9,731 bases of DNA from JBDTGE01 sp050742975 (GCA_050742975.1 JBOGDQ010000141.1:1-9731), one strand, 5' to 3'. Counted from the stretch's first letter, positions 1 to 7,020 are shown. Numbers and translations: made by a program. The notes: generated from the sequence alone by a model not told the origin.

Positions 1-136
1 CGACCTCCTGCGCCGAGGTGATGTCGAGTTCAGCGCGGGTCAGCGCCGTGACGTCCTCGCCGGCGGCGTGCAGGCGCTCCGCCAGATGGTGCCCGAGTTG
101 GCCAGCGGCGCCGGTGATCAGCCAGCGCCGCGTCAT
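1..136 (-). CDS. rfbD: dTDP-4-dehydrorhamnose reductase, N-terminal part
   Basis: Only the first 45 codons are inside the window. The protein begins MTRRWLITGAAGQLG, a Rossmann-fold NAD(P)H-binding start with the TGAAGQLG glycine motif typical of RmlD/RfbD. RfbD performs the last step of dTDP-L-rhamnose synthesis, reducing dTDP-4-keto-L-rhamnose with NAD(P)H in the cytoplasm. The ATG overlaps the TGA of the upstream rfbB gene as ATGA (133-136), so translation is probably coupled. The catalytic Tyr/Lys and the rest of the protein lie beyond the window edge and cannot be checked. The family call rests on the N-terminal motif plus its position as the fourth gene of an rfb operon. Confidence 0.9.
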   Translation of the reverse strand, partial: MTRRWLITGAAGQLGHHLAERLHAAGEDVTALTRAELDITSAQEV

Positions 137-1128
137 TGGCCGCTTTCGGCGTAGCGCGCCTCCACCTGCTGCTTGTGCGGCTGCCACCAGTCGCGATGCT
201 GCTCGTACCAGGCGATCGTCTGTGCCAGGCCGGCCCGCAGGTCCGTGTAGACGGGCGTCCAGCCGAGCTCGGCCCGCAGCGCGCTGGCGTCGATGGCGTA
301 GCGCAGGTCGTGCCCGGCCCGGTCGCTCACCCGGTCGTACGCGTCGGCCGGCTGACCGGTCAGTTCCAGCAGCAGCGCAAGCACGTCGCGGTTGCTGCGC
401 TCGCCGTCGGCGCCGATCAGGTAGGTCTGGCCGGCGCGGCCGCGATCGATGATCGTCCAGACGGCGGCGTTGTGGTCATCGACGTGGATCCAGTCGCGCA
501 CGTTCGCGCCTGCGCCGTACAGCTTGGGCCGGATACCGCTGAGGATATTGGTGATCTGGCGCGGGATGAACTTCTCGATGTGCTGGTACGGGCCGTAGTT
601 GTTCGAGCAGTTGGAGATGGTGGCGTGGATCCCGAACGAACGCACCCACGCGCGGACGAGCAGATCCGAACCTGCCTTGCTCGCGCTGTACGGGCTGGAC
701 GGGTTGTACGGGGTACTGCGGGTGAACCTGGCCGGATCGTCGAGCTCGAGGTCGCCGTACACCTCGTCGGTGGAAACGTGATGCAGCCGCACCCCGTGCC
801 GGCGCACCGCCTCCAGAACCGTGAACGTCCCGACCACGTTGGTGCGCACGAACGGGGACGGGTCGCGCAGCGAGTTGTCGTTGTGCGACTCGGCGGCGAA
901 GTGCACGACCACGTCGGACTCGCGCACCAGCTCATCGACCGCTGCCACGTCCGCGACATCGCCGTGCACCAGCCGGATCCGCTCACGCACCGGCGCCAGG
1001 CTGGCCTCGCTCGCGGCGTAGGTCAGCGCATCCAGGACGGTCACCTCCACACCCGGACGGTGTTCGAGCGTGTGATGGACGAAGTTTGAGCCGATGAAGC
1101 CGGCACCGCCGGTGACGAGTACGCGCAT
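133..1128 (-). CDS. rfbB: dTDP-glucose 4,6-dehydratase
   Basis: This is a 331-residue protein of normal family length. It is an extended short-chain dehydrogenase that converts dTDP-D-glucose to dTDP-4-keto-6-deoxyglucose using bound NAD+, the second step of the rhamnose pathway. Residues 6-13 give the NAD-binding TGGAGFIG. Residues 76-86 are HFAAESHNDNS, close to the usual HFAAESHVDRS. The catalytic Thr-Asp-Glu triad is at 120-122 (STDEVYG) and the YxxxK pair is Y147/K151. The ATG at 1126-1128 was chosen because the protein then begins MRVLVTGGAGFIG, as the family does; an open frame runs 77 codons further upstream but overlaps rfbC. The start lies 20 bases after the rfbC stop and has no clear Shine-Dalgarno, so it probably depends on read-in translation. 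It overlaps rfbD by 4 bases. Confidence 0.97.
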   Translation of the reverse strand: MRVLVTGGAGFIGSNFVHHTLEHRPGVEVTVLDALTYAASEASLAPVRERIRLVHGDVADVAAVDELVRESDVVVHFAAESHNDNSLRDPSPFVRTNVVGTFTVLEAVRRHGVRLHHVSTDEVYGDLELDDPARFTRSTPYNPSSPYSASKAGSDLLVRAWVRSFGIHATISNCSNNYGPYQHIEKFIPRQITNILSGIRPKLYGAGANVRDWIHVDDHNAAVWTIIDRGRAGQTYLIGADGERSNRDVLALLLELTGQPADAYDRVSDRAGHDLRYAIDASALRAELGWTPVYTDLRAGLAQTIAWYEQHRDWWQPHKQQVEARYAESGQ

Positions 1129-1148
1129 CAGCCGAGTTTCGCAGACGG

Positions 1149-1715
1149 CTACGAGGCGAGGCCGGCGAAGCGGGGTGCCGAACGGTCCTTCGCCGAGATC
1201 AGAGCGAGGTTCGGCGGGTCGGGCTCGATCGGCCAGGCAATGTGCAGGTCTGGGTCGAGCGGGGTGACGGCGACGCCGGCCATGCCCGGAACCCACTCCG
1301 CGTCGAAGCAGTACAGGTACTGGCAGCCGCCCTCGGAGATCGACTGGAAGCCGTTGCATACGCCGGGCGGGACCAGCATCTGTTCGCCGACGGTCAACGT
1401 CGTCGTCACCACGATGCCCCGTGTCGGGGAGTCCCGGCGAGCATCGAGGTAGGCCGCGAACGCCTCGCCGTGCGCCACCCCCACCAGCTTCGTCATCGCC
1501 TCACCGTGCAGGCCGCGGATCGCGCCGCGCCGCGTCCAGGTCAGGTTGATCTGGCTCCACCGCTCGGGGACGCGGATATCCAGCTCGGCGTACCCGGAGG
1601 TGCGGAACAGCTCGCGGACCGTGCCCCGCTCGTCGGTGACGGCCTTGCTCTCGATGCGCCACAGGCCCTCGATCGCGGTACTGCTCGCGGCCAGCGGGCT
1701 GACCTGCGTGCTCAC
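1149..1715 (-). CDS. rfbC: dTDP-4-dehydrorhamnose 3,5-epimerase family protein
   Basis: This is a 188-residue cupin-type epimerase, expected to convert dTDP-4-keto-6-deoxyglucose to dTDP-4-keto-L-rhamnose in the cytoplasm. The family core is clear: QINLTWTRRGAIRGLH (residues 55-70) with the catalytic His at 70, Lys at 76 (TKLVGV), the LDARRDSPTRG block (90-100), and KDRSAP near the end with the conserved Asp at 177. Two active-site differences stand out against the M. tuberculosis RmlC pattern as I recall it: YLCSAEY is YLYCFDAEW here, placing Trp141 at the catalytic Tyr, and AHGF is CNGF (Asn121). The start is GTG at 1713-1715, overlapping the rfbA stop as GTGA (1712-1715); longer readings run into rfbA. 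It is about 20 residues shorter than many RmlC proteins at the C-terminus. The operon context supports the pathway role, but the exact stereochemistry of the reaction is uncertain. Confidence 0.9.
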   Translation of the reverse strand: MSTQVSPLAASSTAIEGLWRIESKAVTDERGTVRELFRTSGYAELDIRVPERWSQINLTWTRRGAIRGLHGEAMTKLVGVAHGEAFAAYLDARRDSPTRGIVVTTTLTVGEQMLVPPGVCNGFQSISEGGCQYLYCFDAEWVPGMAGVAVTPLDPDLHIAWPIEPDPPNLALISAKDRSAPRFAGLAS

Positions 1716-2614
1716 ATCAGGTACCCGGTCTCGGTGTCGAAGTCGGTAGCCGTCTGACGCACGTAGGCGCCGTAGCCGGACTTGCCCATCGCCTCGCCCA
1801 ACGCCAGCGCCTGCTCGGGCGTGATCAGCCCGCGACGCATCGCGATCTCCTCCAGGCACGCGATGGTGATGCCCTGCCTGCGCTGCAGCACCTGCACGAA
1901 CTGGCCCGCATCGATCAGCGAGTCCTGCGTGCCGGTGTCCAGCCACGCGGTGCCGCGACCCAGATCCACCAGGCGGGCCTGCTGTCGCTGCAGGTAGACG
2001 CGGTTGAGATCGGTGATCTCCAGCTCCCCGCGCTCGGACGGGCTGAGCGAGCCGGCGATGTCGACGACCTGGCTGTCATAGAAGTACAGGCCCGTGACCG
2101 CGAGATTGGAGCGCGGCTTGTCCGGCTTCTCCTCGATGTCGATCAGCGTCCCGCCAGCATCCACGACGGCGATGCCGTACCGCTCCGGGTCGCTGACACG
2201 GTAGCCGAACAGCATGCAGCCACCGTTCCCGTCGACCTGCGCGACCGCCTCGACCAGCTTGCCGCCGATGCCGTGGCCGAAGAAGATGTTGTCACCGAGG
2301 ACGAGCGCCGCGCTGTCGCCGGCGATGTGGCCGGCGCCGATCAGGAACGCCTGCGCCAGGCCGTCAGGCGAGGGCTGGACCGCGTAGCTGAGCGAGATGC
2401 CCCACCGGCTGCCGTCGCCGAGCAGGCGCACGAACTGGTCCTGATCATGCGGCGTGGTGATCACCAGGATGTCGCTGATCCCGGCCAGCATCAGCACCGA
2501 GATCGGGTAGTAGATCATCGGCTTGTCATAGACGGGCAGCAGCTGCTTGCTCACCGCCTGCGTGACCGGATGCAGCCGGGTGCCCGCGCCGCCGGCCAGG
2601 ATGATCCCTTTCAC
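1712..2614 (-). CDS. rfbA: Glucose-1-phosphate thymidylyltransferase
   Basis: This is a 300-residue protein, the usual length for RmlA. It joins dTTP and glucose-1-phosphate to make dTDP-glucose, the first and usually feedback-inhibited step of the dTDP-rhamnose pathway. Seen motifs are the nucleotidyltransferase signature KGIILAGGAGTRLHPVT (2-18), the substrate-binding PVYDKPMIYYP (27-37), LGDNIF (107-112) with metal-binding Asp108, EEKP (161-164), GELEITD (196-202) and AWLDTGT (223-229). The GTG at 2612-2614 is the start that places VKGIILAGG at the N-terminus. No Shine-Dalgarno precedes it; instead a TAGAGT -10-like hexamer sits 7 bases upstream, which suggests a leaderless mRNA. It is the first gene of the rfb operon, and its TGA overlaps the rfbC GTG. 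Confidence 0.97.
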   Translation of the reverse strand: MKGIILAGGAGTRLHPVTQAVSKQLLPVYDKPMIYYPISVLMLAGISDILVITTPHDQDQFVRLLGDGSRWGISLSYAVQPSPDGLAQAFLIGAGHIAGDSAALVLGDNIFFGHGIGGKLVEAVAQVDGNGGCMLFGYRVSDPERYGIAVVDAGGTLIDIEEKPDKPRSNLAVTGLYFYDSQVVDIAGSLSPSERGELEITDLNRVYLQRQQARLVDLGRGTAWLDTGTQDSLIDAGQFVQVLQRRQGITIACLEEIAMRRGLITPEQALALGEAMGKSGYGAYVRQTATDFDTETGYLM

Positions 2615-2621
2615 ATGGCGC

Positions 2622-2627
2622 ACTCTA
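2622..2627 (-). promoter_or_regulatory. Candidate -10 element for leaderless rfbA transcript
   Basis: On the minus strand TAGAGT fits the actinobacterial TAnnnT -10 pattern and is followed by exactly 7 bases before the rfbA GTG. Transcription would then begin at or within a base or two of the start codon, consistent with the absence of a ribosome binding site. No good -35 match is visible at the usual distance. This is inference from motif and spacing only. Confidence 0.4.
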
Positions 2628-2777
2628 ACTGGCACCGGCACGGGGGACGGCCAGGTAGGGCCGCCGACCGTGGTCGCCTTCGTCCGCAGATGCACGAATC
2701 GCCGACGCCCGATCCCCTGCATGTGCGGCAAATAGGGCGAAGTGCCTGCCGGACACGAGGTACCGGCGCCAAGTGGC

Positions 2778-2806
2778 TTCCCAGATGCGTGTGAACACGA
2801 TATAAA
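2778..2806 (+). promoter_or_regulatory. Candidate promoter for the plus-strand glycan genes
   Basis: TTCCCA (2778-2783) and TATAAA (2801-2806) are separated by 17 bases, and the surroundings are locally AT-rich in an otherwise GC-rich divergent intergenic region. Transcription from here would begin near 2813, giving a leader of about 60 bases that contains both G-loop hairpins before the hexose-1-phosphate transferase gene. The -35 is only a partial match and the -10 lacks the final T, so this is tentative. Confidence 0.35.
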
Positions 2807-2827
2807 GAGCAGGCCGCTTGCGGCGAT

Positions 2828-2842
2828 GGGCTGGGGGAGTCC
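2828..2842 (+). repeat. Upstream G-loop hairpin in the transferase leader
   Basis: GGGCT and AGTCC can pair over five positions (one G-U) around a loop of five G. It lies 15 bases before the second, better hairpin at 2858-2875. The loop composition resembles the other start-site hairpins in this window. It is short, so it may be coincidental. Confidence 0.35.
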
Positions 2843-2857
2843 ATCGACCGGCAGGCG

Positions 2858-2875
2858 ATGAATCGGGGGATTCAT
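2858..2875 (+). promoter_or_regulatory. Start-site hairpin with GGGG loop
   Basis: ATGAATC-GGGG-GATTCAT is a perfect 7-bp inverted repeat with a GGGG loop. Its 3' arm includes the first two bases of the ATG at 2874. The only purine-rich Shine-Dalgarno-like run (GGGGGA, 2865-2870) forms the loop and the beginning of the 3' arm. It contains the 13-base element AATCGGGGGATTC (2861-2873), which recurs exactly at 7928-7940 and, with one G missing, at 4522-4533. It could act as an RNA structure controlling initiation or as a DNA operator. A second, out-of-frame ATG starts the hairpin at 2858. Confidence 0.5.
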
Positions 2876-4496
2876 GTTCATGGGTGGCCATTCGGCCACC
2901 GACGGGGGAATCGACGTCGAGCGCTCGAGCAGAGTGCGCGGCGGCGTGTCGCATTCGTCGGTGCAGGCCGAACCGAACCGCACCACCGACGCCGCGCCGG
3001 TCAGCGTCGCCTCGCGCATGCTCGATCAGCCGGCACCGCTGACGCGCGACTCGGCGACGGGCACCGCCTCGCGGCACACGCTCTGGGTGGGCAGGTACCA
3101 GGCGCTGCTCGTCGTGATCGATGTGTCGGCTGCTGCTGCGGCCAGTCTGGTCGCGTTCGCCCTGCGGTTCGGGGACGGCAATCCGGCCGCCGCCGAGCGG
3201 CTGAACGCGCCGTTCGGCATTCTCCTTCCGCTGGTGTGGGCTCTCGCCGTCGCCGGTAATCGTGCCTACGAACGGCGCCTTGTCGGTGTGGGCAACGCCG
3301 AGTTCGAGCGGATCTTTCGTGCCTTCCTGCACCTGACTGTCTGCACCGCGTTCGTGTTCTACGCAGCGAACGTTCAGGTCGCACGCGGCTTCGCCTTCCC
3401 GGCGCTGCTCCTGACGCTGCTGTTCGACCTGACCGGCCGCTACGCGGCGCGAAAGTGGCTGCACCGGAGACGCAGTCGCGGAGCATCGATGACGCCGGTG
3501 ATCGCGATCGGCGGGGTCGCGTCGGTTGCCGAGTTTGCCACCCTGCTGCGCCGCGACCGGCACGCCGGACTGCGCGTCGTGGGCGCATGCCTGCCTGACG
3601 ACGCGGTCCGGGGCCAGGAGGCCGAGCGCGAACTGGCGGCGCTGGGCGTTCCCGTCGTCGGCGACGTCGACTCGATCGTCGACGCCGTCCGGACGAACGG
3701 AGCGCAGTCGGTGGCCGTGCTGTCCGGGGAGATCAGCGCCGAGAAGCTGCGGTGGATCTCGTGGCAGCTGGAGGGCACCAATACTGACCTGGTCGTTTCG
3801 CCGGGCCTGGCCGAGTTCGGCGGACGTCGGCTGCACGTGCAGCCGGTCGCCGGCCTGCCGCTGCTGCACATCGAGGAGCCGGAGCTCTCGGGCTTCCGGC
3901 GCGTGGTCAAGGGGACGTTCGACCGCGCGGTGGCAGGTCTCGGCCTGCTGCTGGCATCCCCGATCCTGCTCGTGCTGGCCGCGCTGGTCTGCTGCACCAG
4001 CAAGGGCTCGCCGTTCTTCCGGCAGACGCGGGTCGGCCGTGACGGCAAGGCGTTCCGGATGATCAAATTCCGCTCGATGTACGTCGGTGCGGAGCGCCGG
4101 ATCAGCGAGTTGCAGAGTCAGAACGAAGCGGCCGACGGGCTGCTGTTCAAGATTCGCAACGACCCGCGCATCACGCCCGTCGGGCGCTGGCTGCGGCGCT
4201 ACTCGCTGGACGAGCTGCCGCAGCTGATCAACGTGTTCCTCGGCTCGATGTCGCTGGTCGGTCCGCGGCCGCCGCTGCCGACCGAGGTGGCGCAGTACGG
4301 GTACGCGGTGCGCCGCCGGCTGCTCGTCAAGCCCGGCATCACGGGCCTGTGGCAGATCAGCGGGCGCAGCGACCTGTCGTGGGAGGAGTCGATCCGGCTC
4401 GACCTTCGCTACGTCGAGGACTGGTCGCTGGCGCTGGACATGTTCGTGCTGCTCAAGACAGCGAAGGCGGTGTTCGGAGCAACAGGGGCGTACTGA
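2874..4496 (+). CDS. Polyprenyl-phosphate hexose-1-phosphate transferase (WbaP/ExoY type)
   Basis: This 540-residue membrane enzyme transfers a hexose-1-phosphate from a UDP-sugar to undecaprenyl (or related polyprenyl) phosphate, starting assembly of a lipid-linked glycan. Four N-terminal membrane segments are visible (about 77-98, 113-129, 151-167, 173-188). A soluble CoA-binding-3-like Rossmann region follows (about 206-335), then a membrane-embedded helix (351-374) and the catalytic bacterial sugar transferase domain. Catalytic-domain motifs are KFRSM (398-402), DELPQ with the Asp-Glu pair (446-450), VGPRPP (462-467) and KPGITGLWQISGRS (486-499). The first 70 or so residues are hydrophilic and poorly conserved in type. 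The start is ATG 2874 or ATG 2880; GGGGGA at 2865-2870 is 3 bases from the first and 9 from the second, so 2880 is the better-spaced choice. Which hexose is transferred cannot be read from sequence. Confidence 0.93.
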   Translation: MFMGGHSATDGGIDVERSSRVRGGVSHSSVQAEPNRTTDAAPVSVASRMLDQPAPLTRDSATGTASRHTLWVGRYQALLVVIDVSAAAAASLVAFALRFGDGNPAAAERLNAPFGILLPLVWALAVAGNRAYERRLVGVGNAEFERIFRAFLHLTVCTAFVFYAANVQVARGFAFPALLLTLLFDLTGRYAARKWLHRRRSRGASMTPVIAIGGVASVAEFATLLRRDRHAGLRVVGACLPDDAVRGQEAERELAALGVPVVGDVDSIVDAVRTNGAQSVAVLSGEISAEKLRWISWQLEGTNTDLVVSPGLAEFGGRRLHVQPVAGLPLLHIEEPELSGFRRVVKGTFDRAVAGLGLLLASPILLVLAALVCCTSKGSPFFRQTRVGRDGKAFRMIKFRSMYVGAERRISELQSQNEAADGLLFKIRNDPRITPVGRWLRRYSLDELPQLINVFLGSMSLVGPRPPLPTEVAQYGYAVRRRLLVKPGITGLWQISGRSDLSWEESIRLDLRYVEDWSLALDMFVLLKTAKAVFGATGAY

Positions 4497-4521
4497 CCGG
4501 CATCGGGAGGGCGATGGCGGT

Positions 4522-4542
4522 AATCGGGGATTCGGGGGAGTC
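4522..4542 (+). promoter_or_regulatory. Double G-loop hairpin before glycosyltransferase start
   Basis: The sequence holds AATCGGGGATTC (4522-4533) followed by GGGGGAGTC up to the ATG at 4543. Two alternative small stems are possible: AATC-GGG-GATT (4522-4532), or GATTC-GGGG-GAGTC (4529-4542, one G-U pair), which ends directly at the AUG. They share bases and exclude each other. The G run at 4534-4538 is only about 4 bases from the start codon, closer than a normal Shine-Dalgarno. Confidence 0.45.
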
Positions 4543-5739
4543 ATGCGTGTTGCACTCGTGGGCACACGGGGGGTGCCGGCCCGGTACGGCGGCTTCGAGA
4601 CCGCCGTCGAACAGGTCGGTCTTCGGCTCGTCAAGGCCGGACACGAGGTCGTCGTCTACTGCCGCAAGACCGAGTCGTCCGAGCCGCCGCCGACCGAGTA
4701 CGAGGGCATGAAGCTGGTCCACCTGCCGGCCATGCGCAAGAAATCACTCGAGACGTTGAGCCACACGGCCGCATCGGTCGCGCATCTGATGCGGCACCCC
4801 GTCGACGCGGCGATCGTGTTCAACTCCGCCAACGCGCCGTTCGTCCCGGTGTTGCGCGCTCGTGGTATCCCGGTTGCCACCCACGTCGACGGCCTCGAAT
4901 GGAAGCGCTCGAAGTGGCAGGGCGCCGGGAGGAGGTACTACCGGCTGGCCGAGTCGATGGCCGTTCGCTGGTCGGACGCGTTGATCGCCGATGCCCGGGG
5001 CATTGCGGACTACTACGCGTTCGAGTTCGGGGCCGACACCGAGTTGATCGCCTACGGCGCGCCCATCGTTACCGATGACCGGCCCGGGCTGCTGGCCGAG
5101 GTCGGCGTCGAGCCGCAGCAGTACCACCTCGTCGTCGCTCGCTTCGAGCCGGAGAACCACGTCGACGTGATCGTCGACGGCTATCGGCGCAGCAACGCGA
5201 AGCACCCTTTGATCGTCGTCGGATCCGCGCCGTACGCCGACGAGTACACAGCGCGGGTGCACGGACTGGCGGACGAGCGGGTGCGCTTCCTCGGCGGCGT
5301 GTGGGACCAGGACCTGCTCGATCAGCTGTACGCGAACTCGATGACCTACCTGCACGGCCACTCGGTGGGTGGCACCAACCCGTCGCTGCTTCGCGCCATC
5401 GGTGCCGGTGCGGCGACGACGGCGTTCGACGTGAACTTCAACAAGGAGGTTCTGCTCGACACGGGTCGGTACTTCAGCACGCCCGAGGACGTCGCACGCG
5501 AGATCGAGCTTGCCGAGGCTTCGCCGGCCGAAACGCGAGAGCGTGGACTGCAAGCTCAGCGATCCGCCTACCGGTACGACTGGGACGACATCGCCACTCG
5601 TTACGAGGCGTTGTGCGTCAAGCTCGCGACGATCAAGTCTCGCCGGCGGAGCGGTGTCGGCGGAGGCCCCTCCGGCCGCCGCAACGGTCTCGGCCGCTCT
5701 GAGATCTCAAGCCCATCTGCGTCCACTTGGCACGTCTGA
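4543..5739 (+). CDS. GT4 glycosyltransferase, DUF1972 / rhamnosyltransferase-like
   Basis: This 398-residue cytoplasmic glycosyltransferase has a GT-B fold. The N-terminus MRVALVGTRGVPARYGGFET and the next 150 residues match the DUF1972 domain, which is found in streptococcal WchF/Cps2T-type enzymes that add rhamnose to the first sugar of a lipid-linked unit. The C-terminal GT4 donor domain shows VARFEPENH (198-206) and GHSVGGTNPSLLRAIGAGA (272-290). A contiguous dTDP-rhamnose operon next door supports, but does not prove, dTDP-L-rhamnose as donor and the product of the preceding transferase as acceptor. The last 35 residues are a Ser/Arg/Gly-rich tail of low complexity, not part of the fold. 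The gene begins 46 bases after the transferase stop, at an ATG preceded by the G-loop element. Family assignment is confident; sugar specificity is inferred. Confidence 0.9.
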   Translation: MRVALVGTRGVPARYGGFETAVEQVGLRLVKAGHEVVVYCRKTESSEPPPTEYEGMKLVHLPAMRKKSLETLSHTAASVAHLMRHPVDAAIVFNSANAPFVPVLRARGIPVATHVDGLEWKRSKWQGAGRRYYRLAESMAVRWSDALIADARGIADYYAFEFGADTELIAYGAPIVTDDRPGLLAEVGVEPQQYHLVVARFEPENHVDVIVDGYRRSNAKHPLIVVGSAPYADEYTARVHGLADERVRFLGGVWDQDLLDQLYANSMTYLHGHSVGGTNPSLLRAIGAGAATTAFDVNFNKEVLLDTGRYFSTPEDVAREIELAEASPAETRERGLQAQRSAYRYDWDDIATRYEALCVKLATIKSRRRSGVGGGPSGRRNGLGRSEISSPSASTWHV

Positions 5740-5876
5740 GATTGCCGCCCACGCGAGCTCGGGTTGCGGACGGACCTGTGCCGCGTCGTTGCGGCAACCG
5801 CCCTCTGTGCTCGCCCTGCGTCGCTCCGCTGGGTCGGCGTGCCGATACTGACTCAAAGAGACTGGACGGTTCTGGT

Positions 5877-5883
5877 GAGGGGG
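5877..5883 (+). promoter_or_regulatory. Ribosome binding site fixing the second GT4 start
   Basis: GAGGGGG lies 6 bases before the ATG at 5890, an ordinary Shine-Dalgarno spacing. It decides for this start over the earlier in-frame TTG at 5764, whose 42 extra residues do not resemble the family. Unlike three other plus-strand starts here, this one has no flanking inverted repeat. Confidence 0.65.
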
Positions 5884-5889
5884 AACGCG

Positions 5890-7020
5890 ATGCCGCGCAT
5901 TCTGGTAGCACATCCCTCGGCCGACGTGTACGGGTCGGACCTGCAGATGGTGGAGTCGCTCAATGCGCTGAGCGACGCAGGCTGGGACGTCACCCTTTGT
6001 CTACCGGGCACCGGCCCGCTGGTGGACCTCGTTAAGTACGCGCAAGTGCGGATCGAGCCGTTCCCGGTGCTGCGTAAGGCATTGCTCCGCCCATGGCCCC
6101 TACTGCTAGCCCTGCTGCGAACGCCGCGCGACGTCGTGCGCCTCACCCGGCGCATTCACTCGGCGCGCCCGGACGTCGTCTTCGTCAACACGGTGACGTT
6201 GCCGTGGTGGGCGATGGCAGCACGGCTTGCCCATGTTCCGCTACTCGTTCACGTCCACGAGGCCGAGGAGCTCTCCGCACCGCTCGTCCGCCGGCTCCTG
6301 TACACGCCGCTGAAGATCGCAACGACGGTGATCGCCAACAGCGATACCACGCGCCGAGTGCTGACCGACTCGGTCCCTGCGCTCGCGCCGCGCATCGTGA
6401 CCGTGCCCAACGGGCTGCCCGACCCGGGATACGAGCCGCTCGACCGAGCACGGCCCGGACGTCTCGTGCTCGTCTCTCGGTTGTCGCCGCGAAAGGGTGT
6501 CGAGGTGGCCATCGACGCGGTGGCTCAGCTTCGGCGCGCCGGCCGAGACGTCGAACTGCATATCGCAGGGGACGTCTATCCCGGCTATGAATGGTTCGCG
6601 CGTCAACTGCGTACGCAGGCCCGCGCACCCGAGCTGGGCGACGCCGTACGGTTCCTGGGATACGTCAGCCCAACCGCGCCGCTTCTAGCCAGCGCCAACG
6701 TGGTTCTCGCTCCGTCGCTGGGCGAGTCCTTCGGCAACGCCGCGGCCGAGGCAATGCTCGCGCGGCGGCCGCTCGTTGCCTCGAACGTTCAAGGACTGGC
6801 GGAGATGATCGATGACGGCCGGACGGGAGTGCTAGTCCCCGTCGGCGACGCCGGCGCAATCGCCCAGGCCGTCGCGCGGTTCCTCGACGAGCCGGCGTGG
6901 GCGGCACAGGTAGCGGGCGCCGCCCGTGACGAGGCCGAGAAGCGCTTCAGCGTCGTGCAGTATCGCGCTGAAATCGCCGCCGCTGTCTCGGCTGCCTCGG
7001 CGGCAGTTCCCGGAGAATGA
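5890..7020 (+). CDS. GT4-family glycosyltransferase
   Basis: This 376-residue GT-B glycosyltransferase is probably cytoplasmic and bound to the inner face of the membrane. The N-terminus MPRILVAHPSADVYGSDLQM has the acceptor-domain pattern of GT4 enzymes (VYGSD). HVHEAEE (121-127) and IVTVPNG (169-175) follow the usual order. The donor domain has LVLVSRLSPRKGVEVAIDA (192-210), HIAGD (224-228), VRFLGYVS (253-260) and the ESFGNAAAEA block (279-288), in which E279 and E287 form the EX7E motif that contacts the nucleotide sugar. It most likely adds a later sugar to the lipid-linked unit begun by the upstream genes. Donor and linkage cannot be predicted. The 150 bases before it hold no recognisable gene. 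Its stop is 133 bases before the lipoprotein start. Confidence 0.9.
   Translation: MPRILVAHPSADVYGSDLQMVESLNALSDAGWDVTLCLPGTGPLVDLVKYAQVRIEPFPVLRKALLRPWPLLLALLRTPRDVVRLTRRIHSARPDVVFVNTVTLPWWAMAARLAHVPLLVHVHEAEELSAPLVRRLLYTPLKIATTVIANSDTTRRVLTDSVPALAPRIVTVPNGLPDPGYEPLDRARPGRLVLVSRLSPRKGVEVAIDAVAQLRRAGRDVELHIAGDVYPGYEWFARQLRTQARAPELGDAVRFLGYVSPTAPLLASANVVLAPSLGESFGNAAAEAMLARRPLVASNVQGLAEMIDDGRTGVLVPVGDAGAIAQAVARFLDEPAWAAQVAGAARDEAEKRFSVVQYRAEIAAAVSAASAAVPGE

Noticed and set aside
136..1089. Long plus-strand open frame of 317 codons
   Set aside because: It lies wholly antisense to rfbB, whose motifs are unmistakable. The composition is Arg/Val/Asp-rich shadow sequence without recognisable domains.
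2858..3259. Out-of-frame plus-strand ORF of 133 codons beginning inside the start hairpin
   Set aside because: The protein is Arg/Gly-rich, matches no family I recognise and overlaps the transferase. The ATG is noted only as a possible competing start.
2625..4634. Minus-strand open frame of 669 codons across the transferase gene
   Set aside because: It is antisense to a well-supported membrane transferase. It is rich in Arg, Gln and Pro with no fold pattern and no start signal, a common effect of high-GC codon use.
4744..5553. Minus-strand open frame of 269 codons
   Set aside because: It is a shadow of the DUF1972 glycosyltransferase with no motif of its own.
5661..5674. CGGAGG-CC-CCTCCG inverted repeat in the tail of the DUF1972 gene
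   Set aside because: It lies in coding sequence of low complexity and leaves almost no loop. No T run follows, so it is not called as a terminator.
5779..5796. Hairpin TGCCGC-GTCGTT-GCGGCA after the DUF1972 gene
   Set aside because: A 6-bp stem without a T tract is weak for a terminator, and such stems are frequent at this GC content.
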